A DNA stretch of 64,000 bases from JBIQKZ01 sp044464765 (GCA_044464765.1 JBIQKZ010000002.1:186001-250000); one strand, 5' to 3'; positions 18,837-28,555 are shown, counted from the first letter of the stretch. Translations and numbers: made by a program. Notes: generated from the sequence alone by a model not told the origin.

Positions 18837-20039
18837 ATGAAACTTGTATTTGATGACCCGCTGTTTGACGCTTGGCTTCAACGCCCTTTATTGAATATTC
18901 CTGAAGGCGGCGCTGAAATCGGCGAAATCCTGGCAGTCGCGCAACACATACCCGAAGGCGACCGTAGCGCCTGGCAGCAAGAATGGACATGCATGGCCGA
19001 TTCGCTTTTCGAGCAGGGTCGGCAATGCCAACAAGATAAGCACTTGGTCAGTGCACGACAACTGTATCTAAGGGCGTCCACCTACTACCGCGCTTCGTAT
19101 CCACTCTTGTACGGCGCGCCCACCAACCCCCTGGTCATCAGCGGCTATCGGCGTGAGGCGGAAGCCTTTGAATCCGCCGCCGCATTATTCACACCCGCTT
19201 TGCAGAGCATGGAAATACCGTTTGAGGGCACGACGCTCCCCGCCTGGTTCTATTCAGCAGGCCCGGTGCGCCGCCCTTTGCTCATCTGTGTCAATGGCTA
19301 CGATGAAACCCTGCACACCATGCATTATGCGCATGCTGCCGCAGCTCAGCGACGAGGCTGGAATGTGCTGACTTTCGACGGACCCGGTCAAGGTCGAGCG
19401 CTGATCGAGCAAGGCTTGCACCTTCGCCCCGATTGGGAGACAGTCGTCAAGGCTGTCATCAACGAAGTCGAGAAGCGCCCCGACATCGATACACAGCGAA
19501 TCGCACTGGTCGGATGGAGCTTTGGCGGCTATCTCGCCGCACGGGCCGCGGCTGCCGACCCTCGCATCTCGGCGCTTATCGTGGATCCGGGCATGTGGGA
19601 CTTGCTGGAAGCCATACGCGCCATGCTGCATAAATTCGGCGCCCAGGATATTGCCATGGCTTTGCCGAATGTCACAGACGCGATGCTGGCGCCGGTCATG
19701 GCCGTCATCGAAAGCAACCCTTCGCTGCGATGGTCAATTATTCAGCGGGGCTTCTGGGCCCATGGCGTGGAAACCCTAGCCCAATACATAAAAGAGGCGG
19801 CCAAATTCACCTTGTCAGATCACGCCGGGAACATCCGGTGCCCAACGCTCGTGACCCAGGCCGAGGCAGATCCGATCGCTGCCTTCGCCCCGGTCTTCTT
19901 CGAAGCGTTGTCGGGACCAAAGCACTTCGTGAGCTTTTCCAAGGCGGAAGGCGCCGACGGCCATTGCCAAACAGCCGCCCGCTCCGTTTACCACCAACGG
20001 GCCTACGATTGGCTGGCCACGGTGTTCGAGACGCGCTGA
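18837..20039 (+). CDS. Alpha/beta hydrolase
   Basis: A 400-aa hydrolase. An N-terminal helical cap of about 150 residues is followed by an alpha/beta fold with nucleophile motif GWSFGG, an acidic residue in VTQAEADPI and His in GADGHCQ. This layout resembles FrsA/DUF1100-type hydrolases and 2,6-dihydroxypseudooxynicotine hydrolase, which cleave C-C or ester bonds; the substrate here is unknown. Start 18837 is chosen for a GGAG seven bases upstream; the frame also has an ATG at 18762 without a ribosome site. Confidence 0.85.
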   Translation: MKLVFDDPLFDAWLQRPLLNIPEGGAEIGEILAVAQHIPEGDRSAWQQEWTCMADSLFEQGRQCQQDKHLVSARQLYLRASTYYRASYPLLYGAPTNPLVISGYRREAEAFESAAALFTPALQSMEIPFEGTTLPAWFYSAGPVRRPLLICVNGYDETLHTMHYAHAAAAQRRGWNVLTFDGPGQGRALIEQGLHLRPDWETVVKAVINEVEKRPDIDTQRIALVGWSFGGYLAARAAAADPRISALIVDPGMWDLLEAIRAMLHKFGAQDIAMALPNVTDAMLAPVMAVIESNPSLRWSIIQRGFWAHGVETLAQYIKEAAKFTLSDHAGNIRCPTLVTQAEADPIAAFAPVFFEALSGPKHFVSFSKAEGADGHCQTAARSVYHQRAYDWLATVFETR

Positions 20040-20060
20040 CGCTTACTGATTATTCCGCCG

Positions 20061-20140
20061 CACAGCTCTTGCCAACGGACGAATCAGCTTCAGCTCCTTG
20101 CACATCCCTTGCCACAGGACGGATCAGCTTCGGCTCGCCT
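20061..20140. repeat. Imperfect 40-bp tandem duplication
   Basis: The 40 bases from 20061 and the next 40 from 20101 align without gaps at about 30 of 40 positions (both hold CTTGCCA and ATCAGCTTC). The second copy contains the last codons of the aldo/keto reductase remnant, so its 3' end appears duplicated. Confidence 0.6.
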
Positions 20141-20515
20141 CATCCAGTCGGGCCAGAAGCGGTTCCGGCAACGACAGCGTGACCGCATCCAGTATCTCAT
20201 CGAGCTGGGCCAAGCTGGTGGCGCTGGCGATAGGAGCGGTAAGCCCCGGGCGGCTCAGCAACCAGGCCAGGGCCACCTGCGCGGGGCGAGCCGACAGCTC
20301 ATCCGACACCGCCAGCAACTCTTGCAACACTCGCTGGCCACGCTCATTGAAATAGCCCTTCAAAAAGTCGGCCCGTGCACTGCCCTGGAGATCGTCCAGG
20401 CTGCGGTATTTTCCGGTGAGAAAGCCGCTTGCAAGCGAGAAATAGCTGACCACACCGATGCTCTGCCCTTGCGCCACAGCCGCCAGGCCAGATTCGACGC
20501 ACAGGCTGGCTACTT
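20124..20515 (-). pseudogene. Aldo/keto reductase, C-terminal remnant
   Basis: The minus-strand frame reads EVASLCVESGLAAVAQGQS, SYFSLASGFLTGKYRSL, ARPAQVALAWLLSRPG and ends LARLDEASRS, the last third of an aldo/keto reductase barrel. The NADPH-site and the catalytic Asp-Tyr-Lys-His half are absent. The frame is open further upstream to 20615, but that part is out-of-frame SDR sequence. It cannot be a working reductase. Confidence 0.85.
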
Positions 20516-20611
20516 CTTCGGGGCTGGCAAAACGGCGTTGGCCGTTACACCCGAACCCGCCAGTACTTTGGCCAGGCCACGCGACAGCCCCTGCAACGTG
20601 CTCTTGCTGCT
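20510..20611 (-). pseudogene. Short-chain dehydrogenase fragment fused to the reductase remnant
   Basis: In a second minus-strand frame the bases read STLQGLSRGLAKVLAGSGVT then ANAVLPAP and stop. This is the helix after the catalytic Tyr-x-x-x-Lys and the following NAVLPGP-type loop of SDR enzymes. About 30 residues remain. The break with the aldo/keto reductase fragment is direct, which suggests a deletion that joined two neighbouring oxidoreductase genes. Confidence 0.65.
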
Positions 20612-20618
20612 TCAACCA

Positions 20619-21434
20619 TCAATCGAAGCGAAAGGCCGAAATGGCGGTCTGCATGACGCGTTCTGAATAGATCTTCCGGCCCGGCTCCTCACTGCCCGCG
20701 CCCGCAGCCACCAGCAGCGGCATCAGGTGTTCTTCGCCGCCCCGCGGGTGACACAAATGGGCGTGCGGCGCGTTGGTCCAATCGCGCAACTTCTGTTCAC
20801 GCTCAGCCGCCGGGCTCTGTACCGCCTGGGTCAGCCACTCATCAAACTCGTCGGAAATTGCAGAGAACCGGCTATCCCCATAGGCGCGCATGTTGTGAAA
20901 GCTCATGCCACTGCCAATGATCAACACGTTTTCATCGCGTAACGCAGCCAGTGCCCGACCAAGGTGCAAATGCGCCTGGGGATTCAAGTCGTCACGCAGC
21001 GACAACTGAACCACCGGAATGTCCGCTCCTGGAAACACCAGCTTCAACGGGATGAACACCCCGTGGTCAAAGCCACGCTCGTCATCCACCTGTGCCGCCA
21101 GACCATCGGCCTTGATAAGCTGAGCGATTTGATCGGCCAGTTGCGGCTGGCCCGGCGCCGGGTAAGTCAGCTCGTAGGTATGCGGCGGAAAGCCGTAGTA
21201 ATCGTAGATCAGCCCCGGACGGGCATGGCCGGTCATACGGAACTGCGGCGCCATCCAGTGCGCCGAGACCAGCACGATCGCGCTGGGACGCTGCGGCAAG
21301 GTACCGGCAACACTCTTGAGAAAGGCGGCCATGCCCACCCAGGTATCCGCAGGGTTCCAGTCCATGAAGAAACACGGGCCGCCGCCGTGGGGAATGAACA
21401 ACGCCGGTTGGCGTTCAAGCTTCTGACAGCTCAT
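20619..21434 (-). CDS. Class III extradiol dioxygenase, DODA/YgiD type
   Basis: A 271-aa LigB-like dioxygenase. Zinc or iron ligands of the family are visible in FIPHGGGP (near the N-terminus), SAHW and FDHGVFIPL, with SGMSFHNMR near the C-terminus. Members open catechol rings such as DOPA, and YgiD has DOPA dioxygenase activity. Start 21434 is preferred (GGAGG seven bases upstream) over an ATG eight codons earlier. It is divergent from a LysR regulator, its likely controller. Confidence 0.92.
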   Translation of the reverse strand: MSCQKLERQPALFIPHGGGPCFFMDWNPADTWVGMAAFLKSVAGTLPQRPSAIVLVSAHWMAPQFRMTGHARPGLIYDYYGFPPHTYELTYPAPGQPQLADQIAQLIKADGLAAQVDDERGFDHGVFIPLKLVFPGADIPVVQLSLRDDLNPQAHLHLGRALAALRDENVLIIGSGMSFHNMRAYGDSRFSAISDEFDEWLTQAVQSPAAEREQKLRDWTNAPHAHLCHPRGGEEHLMPLLVAAGAGSEEPGRKIYSERVMQTAISAFRFD

Positions 21435-21539
21435 GTCAAGTACCTCCAAACTTTGCATGACTACAGTATCGCTGCTATCCAGCGGTAAGAGAACCGGTTA
21501 ATATCAACCAACACTTAACACTATTAGTAGGAAATGAGC

Positions 21540-22439
21540 ATGGATCGTATTACCAGCATGCGAGTTTTCGTTCGAGCCGCGGGCGCCGGCAGCTTATCGG
21601 CGGCCGCCCGCCATTTAGGTATGTCGCCGGCGATGGCGGCCAAGCATGTCAATGCCCTGGAAGCCCGCCTGGGCGTCAAACTGTTTCATCGCACCACTCG
21701 GCGCCTGAGCCTGACCGAACCCGGCAGCATCTATCTAGAGGCCTGCCAGCGCATCCTGCCCGAGATTGATGAAGCAGAAGCCACAGCCGCTTCACAACGC
21801 ATCAAAGCCACCGGCCTGCTGCGCATGAATGTGCCGTTATCCTTTGGCACGCGTTATGTGGCGCCGTTGCTTGCAGACTTCAGCCACGGCCATCCCGAAG
21901 TCAGGGTCGAGCTCGGCTTGAGCGACGCTCAACTGGATCTCATTGCCGGCAGTTGGGATCTGGCCATTCGTATCGGTCGATTGGCTGATAGCCCCCTGCA
22001 AACCCGGCAGATAGGCGATAGCTGCATGATGGTCTGCGCTGCGCCGGAATATCTGGACCGCCGGGGTGTACCTCGCACAATCGCCGCACTGGCGCAGCAC
22101 AACTGCCTGAGCTACACCCTGTCCGCCATGCAGGACAGGGATCAGTGGGCGTTCGGCGTCGAGGGCAACATACGCGTGCCGATCAACGGTGATCTTCTGG
22201 CCAACAACGGCGATGCGCTGCTGGCTGCGGCGTTGGCGGGCCAGGGCATCATCTACCAGCCGCACTTTATTGTTTGCGAAGCAGTCAAGCACGGTAAGCT
22301 GATCGTGCTTGAACTGGATAAACCTGTTATGGAGCTAGGCGGGATTCACGTACTCTACCCACCAGATCGCCGTCCACCCGCCAAAGTGCGGGTCATGATT
22401 GATTATCTGGTGGAAGCGTTCGCGAAGTCGCCGCCTTGA
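21540..22439 (+). CDS. LysR family transcriptional regulator
   Basis: A 299-aa regulator: N-terminal winged helix (MRVFVRAAGAGSLSAAARHL, then LEARLGVKLFHRTTRRLSLT) and a C-terminal substrate-binding domain. It fits LysR length. The ATG at 21540 follows AGGA by seven bases; the ATG at 21534 overlaps the ribosome site. Being divergent from the DODA-type dioxygenase gene, it probably regulates that gene. Confidence 0.93.
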   Translation: MDRITSMRVFVRAAGAGSLSAAARHLGMSPAMAAKHVNALEARLGVKLFHRTTRRLSLTEPGSIYLEACQRILPEIDEAEATAASQRIKATGLLRMNVPLSFGTRYVAPLLADFSHGHPEVRVELGLSDAQLDLIAGSWDLAIRIGRLADSPLQTRQIGDSCMMVCAAPEYLDRRGVPRTIAALAQHNCLSYTLSAMQDRDQWAFGVEGNIRVPINGDLLANNGDALLAAALAGQGIIYQPHFIVCEAVKHGKLIVLELDKPVMELGGIHVLYPPDRRPPAKVRVMIDYLVEAFAKSPP

Positions 22440-22500
22440 TGCCTTCTATCGGTTTCAACGCTCAGGAAAATACGGCCCTTATCGTCTTATAGGCAGACGA

Positions 22501-23682
22501 TTAATCGTACAAATACTTTGCGTCGATTTCATCGACATTCGCAACGCCCGCAATCATCATCGCGCGGGACAGCTCTGCCGCGATACGTTCGTACACGCTT
22601 GGAACACCTTGCGGCCCGCCCAAGGAAAGCCCATACAAAACCGGCCTGCCCAATGCCACCGCGTCGGCGCCCAAGGCCAAGGCCTTGAAGACATCGGTTC
22701 CACGCCGTATGCCGCTATCCATCAGCACAGGAACGCGGCCATCGGCTGCCTTGACGACACCTGGCAAAAGATCAACCGCGGCGGGCACCCCATCCAGCCC
22801 GCGACCACCGTGATTGGAGACCTGCAATGCCGCGACCCCACGCTTGATGGCCTCGTTTGCGATCTCGGGGGTGACAACCCCTTTCAGAATCAGGGGCAGA
22901 TCGGTAGTTTGCTGGATGAAGTCAACGTCGTTCCAGCCCAGGCTGGATTTGAAGACGCCTGTCTTGCTGTTGACCAGCGGCAAGCTGGGCGGGAATGAAA
23001 ACCCTTGCCTGATGGCTTCGTCGGATGCTCCCGGCGCAAACGCATCGATGGTGAACACGATAGCCGAATAGCCGGCCGCCTTAGCGCGCTTGAGCAAATC
23101 GCGGGAAAGCTCGCGGTCGTCGTGCAAATACAGTTGGAACCACTTGGGGCCGGTGGTGGCCACGGCAATGTCTTCAAGGGTTTCGTTGGACGGCGTGGCG
23201 GCAATGTATAGCGTACCCGCATCGCCCGTTCCTTTGGCTGAGCCAAGCTCTGCCGTTTTATGCGCCAGCCCGTGCGCACCCATCGGCGCCGTGATGATCG
23301 GCATGCTAAGTTTATGCCCCAGCAGTGTCGTGCTTAGATCGGGCGCCGGCTTGTTCACAAGATAGTGCGGCAACAACTGGATGCGGTCGAACGACTCGCG
23401 ATTTTTACGCAGTGTGACTTGGTTGTCGGCGCCGGACGAAATAAAGGCAAAGGCGCCCTTGGGTATGGCCTCGGCCGCGCGCGCTTCAAGGTCGCCCAAG
23501 CTCGCTATGACCAGCTTGCCTTCACCCGTCGGTTGCACATACGCAGCTTGTTTAGCGGGTGCAGCTGGCTTGTCCGCAGCCTGTGCAGATGCTGCGCTCG
23601 CAATGCTGATCGGCATGGCAGTGGCGGCGCCTGCCGTGGCGGCGGCAGTCAGGAATTTACGTCTGGAAAGCGTGGTGTCCAT
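22501..23682 (-). CDS. FMN-dependent alpha-hydroxy acid oxidase, Tat-exported (lactate oxidase-like)
   Basis: A 393-aa protein with a twin-arginine signal (SRRKFLTAAATAGAATAMP) followed by an FMN alpha-hydroxy acid dehydrogenase domain. Family signatures are present: the C-terminal SNHGGRGLDG with catalytic His and Arg, then VLMDSGIRRGTDVFKALALG and the FMN phosphate loop GADAVALGRPVLYGL. It should oxidise L-lactate or a related 2-hydroxy acid in the periplasm. AAGGTG precedes the start. The 258 bp between this gene and the divergent cytochrome gene hold nothing recognisable. Confidence 0.9.
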   Translation of the reverse strand: MDTTLSRRKFLTAAATAGAATAMPISIASAASAQAADKPAAPAKQAAYVQPTGEGKLVIASLGDLEARAAEAIPKGAFAFISSGADNQVTLRKNRESFDRIQLLPHYLVNKPAPDLSTTLLGHKLSMPIITAPMGAHGLAHKTAELGSAKGTGDAGTLYIAATPSNETLEDIAVATTGPKWFQLYLHDDRELSRDLLKRAKAAGYSAIVFTIDAFAPGASDEAIRQGFSFPPSLPLVNSKTGVFKSSLGWNDVDFIQQTTDLPLILKGVVTPEIANEAIKRGVAALQVSNHGGRGLDGVPAAVDLLPGVVKAADGRVPVLMDSGIRRGTDVFKALALGADAVALGRPVLYGLSLGGPQGVPSVYERIAAELSRAMMIAGVANVDEIDAKYLYD

Positions 23683-23940
23683 GTCAGCACCTTAAAGCGG
23701 TTGATGATGCACGGCGCTCGAGGCGAGCCCGCACCAATAAACGGCGATAGTGGATGCGCAGGCCACTGCGATACGCTTGCGTAAGATTACCAAAAACACC
23801 CCGGGCTGTGTGTTTCCAAGGACGACAACTGTTGCCCTGCATGGGCGAGAATGCCATACCTCACCAACACCGCTGAATGTTCCATCTATCGTCTATTTAG
23901 TCCAGTATGGCCCACAAACGTTACAACAGGAACGCTCTGT

Positions 23941-24626
23941 ATGCACAATAAAAAGCGCTTTTCCAATACCCCTGCAGAACGGTGGCTACGCAAGGCAGGC
24001 ATGCAAAGCCTCATGCTGGTCACTACCCTTGGTTTAGGTTGCTCTGTGGCGCTGGCCGACACGGGGTATGTACCCACCGAGGGGTACATACCCACTGAAC
24101 AAGACGTCTATCCAGAGCCAATAACAGCCATCCCGGCTGTGCTCAGCCAATGCTTTGCCTGTCATGGTCCCAACGGTCGCAGCGAATATAACGACTGGCC
24201 CAGCCTGGCCGGCCAAAAGCAGGCCTACCTGCTTCAGCAGCTCCAGGAGTTCAAGACGGGCACGCGTAACCATCCGATGATGCAGCCAGTAGTTGCCGTG
24301 TTGAACGACACCGATTTCAAGGCGGCGGCCGACTATCTAAGCGCTCAGCCGGGGCCTGTACCTGACACCGCAGCTTACCAGGCGGCCAAGCCGCCTGGTA
24401 AGCTGCGGTCGCCTGCATCGCCTGTCATGACAATGCCGCCTTGCCTACCGAACCCTATTTGAATGCGCAACAAGCCAACTACTTGACAGAGCAAATCCAC
24501 GCCTTCAAGACAGGTAAGCGCAAGAATCCAGTCATGCAAGCACTGGTCGCGAACCTGAACGACGAACAGATTTCCGAGCTTGCCACCTATTTCAGCGCCC
24601 AGGCTCCCATCTCTGCCGAGAAATAA
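23941..24626 (+). pseudogene. Dihaem cytochrome c4-like gene with a frameshift at a palindrome
   Basis: The first frame (from ATG 23941) gives a signal peptide, haem site CFACH and a c4-like domain to SAQPGPVPDTAAYQAAK, then runs into unrelated residues and stops at 24462. The second haem site CIACHDNA (from 24414) and its domain, ending APISAEK at 24626, are in another frame. The break falls in a perfect 18-bp inverted repeat (24368-24408). Intact, it would be a periplasmic electron carrier of about 225 aa, probably partner of the adjacent FAD oxidoreductase. An assembly error is possible. Confidence 0.88.
24368..24408. repeat. Perfect 18-bp inverted repeat at the frameshift
   Basis: CCGCAGCTTACCAGGCGG (24368-24385), spacer CCAAG, then its exact complement (24391-24408). 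It sits where the cytochrome reading frame breaks. Confidence 0.95.
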
Positions 24627-24739
24627 GCGAACGTGGGCGGCTTTGATCACAAGCAGGCAGCCCCGCCCAGGCCCGTCAACGCTCTGTTATTCCACACATT
24701 CTGCAACGCACGGCTTTCAAGTGCATTAAGGCTCTTCAC

Positions 24740-26082
24740 ATGAAAACCAACACTCTCGCTCGTCGCTCTTTTCTCAAATTGGCCGGCCTGATCGGCACCG
24801 GGGCTTTTGGCGCACTACACGCAGGAGCCGCATGGGCCAAGACCAGCGCCCAGGCCGGCGCAGCCAAAATAGCGGCCGCCGCACGCCCTGCGGAACTTGC
24901 CGATTTCAAAGGCGAGATCGTGACCCGCTCCGACAAGGGCTACTTAGGCTGGCTATGGACCATGACCTGGTACCGCATCAAGCCCAGCAAGCAATTCCCC
25001 ATTATGTTTGCACGCCCTACTGACCGAAACGACCTGTCCGTCTTGGTGGCGTACGCCAACAAGGCGAACCTTCAGCTTGTCGCGCGCAGCTCGGGCCACA
25101 ACATCTGCAATACCTGCCTGGTGCAAGACGCCATCACAGTCGACATGTCCCTGTTCGATCAAATTGGGGAAATCGACACGAAGAACCGGACGGTGTGGGC
25201 CGGCCCCCGTGTTCTTAGCGAGCCGCTGAACCGCCTGTTGTTTGAACCGACCTGTACTGGGCCTTGCGCGGCGTGGGGCCAGGCTTTTTCGGACTGATAT
25301 TGCGCTACAAGCTTCAGCTTCATCCGGCGCCAAAGATCGTGAAGAACACGTATTTCTACACGCTTGACCAGCTCGAAAACGCCGTCCCAGCCTACTTGAA
25401 GCTGCTGCCTGCCAGCAATAACAGGTCAGAGGTTCTGGGCGCCCTGGGTCGCTTCAACCCGCCCGGCACGCCGCCCGAAAAACAAACCTGGCACTGGGCC
25501 GTGAACATCTTTTCATACGGGGAAACTGAACAAGACGCGCTGGATGCCGCCAAGGTGTTCACCGAAAGCGACGTAGGCAAATTTGCAGTATCGAACCCGG
25601 TCGTCAACCAGCCGGTGGGGTATATGGACCTGTACAACCAGCTTGCCACCGACTTCTACGCCCAGTATCGCACCACCGAAGTGGCCCTGTTTACCGACGA
25701 TCCCTTGCCTGTGCTGCAACGGTTGGGTGAAATTATCCCCGCCAAAGCGCTGGATCCGCGCTCTTTCGGATTCTCTGTTTTAGGCAGCAACCCCACCGTG
25801 CCCGAACCCGCCTGCTATACCTATAAGGCGCCACACTATATATCCTGGTATCTAATGGGCACCACCAACGACGATGTGCAGCAGAACTATGCGCTAATGG
25901 ATGAGATCTACGACGAAATCAAACCTTATATCAAGGGTTACTACATCAACGAGATCGACTTCACGCACTTTCCACACATGGCCAAGGAATGCTTTTCCGA
26001 AGAAAAATGGGACAAGCTGCTTCAAGTGCGCAAGCAATTCGACCCCCACAAACGTTTTGCCAGCTATCTTGATAACGCTTGA
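24740..26082 (+). pseudogene. Tat-exported FAD-linked oxidoreductase (BBE type) with internal deletion
   Basis: The first frame (24740-25297) starts with a Tat signal (ARRSFLKLAGLIGTGAFGAL) and the first half of an FAD_binding_4 domain (LQLVARSSGHNICNTC). It breaks at about 25247. The second frame resumes with DLYWALRGVGPGFFG, normally about 90 residues further on, and continues to a BBE-type C-terminus (FDPHKRFASYLDNA, stop 26082). The missing piece is the glycine-rich second half of the FAD domain. The junction is also out of frame, so the gene is dead. It follows the broken cytochrome c gene; both probably formed one periplasmic dehydrogenase unit. Confidence 0.88.
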
Positions 26083-26114
26083 CGCCTGCTTTTCGGCGGC
26101 ACGCCCGACACAGT

Positions 26115-26990
26115 TTAATTTTCGAACCCAACGGAAGCTTTCGCCAGCCAATCTCGGGGAGACACCCCCACCCTCGCCGAGAACGCACGCGATAGCGCCG
26201 ATGGGTTTGCATAGCCCAGCTCTTGCGCCAGTATCTTAATGGGCTTGCCTTCGCGCAACCTGTTCTGCGCCAGCACAATGCGCCAGTCATTCAAGTAGTC
26301 GGCCGGCGTCTGGCCCACCACGTCGCGAAACGTGTTGGCAAATGCCGTGCGCGACATACCGGCCTGCTCGGCCATGCGCTCCACCGACCAAGGCTCGCCG
26401 GGGGAATCGTGCATGGCGACCAAAGCACGCGCCAAGCGCGGCTCAGACAGGCCAGTGATGAAGCCAGGACGCACACCCGCCTCCAGGGGATGATCCAGCA
26501 GCCAACGCAATAGCTGAATCACAACGACCTCGAATATGCGATCAACCAACAAGCGCTGGCCACAGCGCACTCTATCGGTTTCAGAAAACAGCAACTCAAG
26601 CGCCAAGTCCAGGCCCGACACACGCGCAAGCGGCAACGCAATCAAGGCAGGCAGCGCCCGCGCAAACGGATTATAGGCACCGCCCTCGAAGTTCAGTCGC
26701 GCGCAGGTGAAATCAGAACCCTCGTCGGGCGGGTTGTGGAAATGGTGAGTTAGGGGGCGCGGATACAGCAGCAAGGTCGGTTCGTCGAAACGCAGAGACG
26801 CGGGCGCATCGCGCGAACCAGGATGGCTCACCTGCAACTGACCACGACGCAACACGTGCAAATAGCCGTACCCCTCGCACGCCTCGAAATGGTTTAACCC
26901 ACACAGCGCGCCGGAGTGATGCAGTTCCGCCTGCACGCGGAACCGTTCAAGTATCCCCGAAAGGCGGTCTAAGGGTGAAGAAGCAGACAT
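26115..26990 (-). CDS. AraC family transcriptional regulator
   Basis: A 291-aa regulator with an N-terminal cupin-type sensing domain (Cupin_6-like) and C-terminal double helix-turn-helix (ERMAEQAGMSRTAFANTF and AQELGYANPSALSRAFSARV). It is divergent from the AhpD-like gene and probably regulates it. The start is uncertain: ATG 26990 (MSASSPLDRL) begins the conserved part, and an ATG 13 codons upstream is also in frame; neither has a strong ribosome site. Confidence 0.9.
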   Translation of the reverse strand: MSASSPLDRLSGILERFRVQAELHHSGALCGLNHFEACEGYGYLHVLRRGQLQVSHPGSRDAPASLRFDEPTLLLYPRPLTHHFHNPPDEGSDFTCARLNFEGGAYNPFARALPALIALPLARVSGLDLALELLFSETDRVRCGQRLLVDRIFEVVVIQLLRWLLDHPLEAGVRPGFITGLSEPRLARALVAMHDSPGEPWSVERMAEQAGMSRTAFANTFRDVVGQTPADYLNDWRIVLAQNRLREGKPIKILAQELGYANPSALSRAFSARVGVSPRDWLAKASVGFEN

Positions 26991-27031
26991 ATGAACTAAT
27001 TGGTATGTTTTATGAATATTTCGGTTCATAT
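26989..27031. promoter_or_regulatory. Inverted repeat between the AraC regulator and the AhpD-like gene
   Basis: ATATGAAC (26989-26996) and GTTCATAT (27024-27031) are exact complements in a short AT-rich divergent intergenic region. The first copy overlaps the regulator start codon. It is a candidate operator for the AraC protein. Confidence 0.45.
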
Positions 27032-27086
27032 CATACTTAAATCCCGGTCATACTGTCCACTCATTCACTCTTTCCAGGAGATCACC

Positions 27087-27620
27087 ATGAGCCGCGTCAA
27101 CCTTCAAACTCAACTCGCGCCCACAGCAAGCCAGCTTCTGTTGAACCAGATTCAGCAGGTTTTTGGTACGACACCCAACATGTTCAAAGCCGTGGCGAAT
27201 GCTCCGGCCGCCTTGCAGAGCATGTGGTCCGCCTTTGGCGCATTGGGAAACGGCACGCTGGACGCTAAACTCGGAGAGCAAATCGCCGTGGCTATCGCCA
27301 ACCGCAATCGCTGCGATTATTGCCTGGCGGCCCATACCGTGCTGGGGCAAAAAGCCGGCGCGTCTGCCGTCGAAATGTCCGCAGCCCAAGTTGGCCAATC
27401 CAACGACGCCAAGACCGCCGCAGCCTTGGCCTTCGCCTTGAAAGTAGTCGAGCAACGCGCGCAGATTGTGGATGCCGATGTAGCGAATCTGCGGGAAGCA
27501 GGTTTTGGCGATGAGCAAATCGTTGAGATAATGGCGCATGTCGCCCTGAATCTCTTCACCAACTACGTTAACGTTGCGTTTGATGTACCGGTCGACTTCC
27601 CGAAAGTAGCGTTGAAATAA
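27087..27620 (+). CDS. Carboxymuconolactone decarboxylase / AhpD-like protein
   Basis: A 177-aa all-alpha protein of the CMD superfamily. The redox motif CDYCLAAHTVLG (Cys-x-x-Cys plus His) matches AhpD-type peroxidase-related members rather than true decarboxylases. The ribosome site AGGAG stands eight bases before ATG 27087. It is divergent from the AraC regulator. Confidence 0.9.
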   Translation: MSRVNLQTQLAPTASQLLLNQIQQVFGTTPNMFKAVANAPAALQSMWSAFGALGNGTLDAKLGEQIAVAIANRNRCDYCLAAHTVLGQKAGASAVEMSAAQVGQSNDAKTAAALAFALKVVEQRAQIVDADVANLREAGFGDEQIVEIMAHVALNLFTNYVNVAFDVPVDFPKVALK

Positions 27621-27702
27621 GCCGTGGCTGGGCGCCACCCCTACTTTGTGGCGCCCACTCGCCCACAAGCGGTTCAAGCTACGCGCACCATTGAGGTTTA
27701 CT

Positions 27703-28503
27703 GTGAATGCAGACACTCCCTTAGACACCTCCACCTTGCACGACCAGCATGGCCGATGGCCTCAGGCGGAATCGGTGGAAGACTTCCGCCGCAATCTTGC
27801 CGACGTGCAGACACGCATTGCCGCGGCATGCCTGCGTGTGGGACGCGACCCGGCCGGCGTGCGCCTGCTCCCCGTAAGCAAAACCAAGGACGAGGCCAGC
27901 ATTCGCCTGGCCTATGCCGCCGGCTGCCGCATGCTCGGCGAAAACAAACCGCAAGAGGCCCACCAAAAATGGGAGGCCATGGTAGACCTGGCCGATCTGC
28001 ACTGGTCGGTGATTGGCCACCTACAGACCAACAAAGCCAAGCTGGTGGCGCGCTTCGCCGCCGAATTCCAGGCACTGGACAGCCTGCGTATCGCCGAGGC
28101 GCTAGACCGGCGGTTGCAGGCCGAAGGCCACGCGCTGGACGTCTTTGTGCAAGTGAATACGTCGGGGGAAGCCAGCAAGTACGGCCTGCCACCCGACCAG
28201 GCGGCCACATTTCTTAAAGCACTACCGGCATTTACCGCCCTGCGGGTGCGAGGGCTTATGACGCTTGCGCTGTTTTCAGCCGACGCGACGCGCGTTCGCT
28301 CGTGCTTCGTCCTGCTGCGTGAACTGCGGGACAAACTAAGGCAAGAGGCGCCGGACGGTATTGAGCTCGAGGAACTGTCGATGGGCATGTCCGGCGACTA
28401 CGAAATTGCCATCGAGGAAGGTGCGACCGTCGTGCGCGTGGGGCAAGCTATCTTTGGCGCACGGCCCACGCCGGACGCGCACTACTGGCCCAATGCGGGC
28501 TAG
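27703..28503 (+). CDS. YggS family PLP homeostasis protein
   Basis: A 266-aa PLP-binding barrel protein. The PLP Lys lies in LLPVSKTK (about residue 60), and the conserved HWSVIGHLQTNKAK and LSMGMSGDYEIAIEEGATVVR follow. YggS/PLPBP members buffer pyridoxal phosphate and have no known catalytic activity. The GTG at 27703 is chosen because of GAGG six bases before it. The protein is slightly longer at the N-terminus than typical. Confidence 0.93.
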   Translation: MNADTPLDTSTLHDQHGRWPQAESVEDFRRNLADVQTRIAAACLRVGRDPAGVRLLPVSKTKDEASIRLAYAAGCRMLGENKPQEAHQKWEAMVDLADLHWSVIGHLQTNKAKLVARFAAEFQALDSLRIAEALDRRLQAEGHALDVFVQVNTSGEASKYGLPPDQAATFLKALPAFTALRVRGLMTLALFSADATRVRSCFVLLRELRDKLRQEAPDGIELEELSMGMSGDYEIAIEEGATVVRVGQAIFGARPTPDAHYWPNAG

Positions 28504-28555
28504 GTCGAGAGAAACTTCATGCAGGACCTGATGAACCCGCGCCTGTATCCACCCT

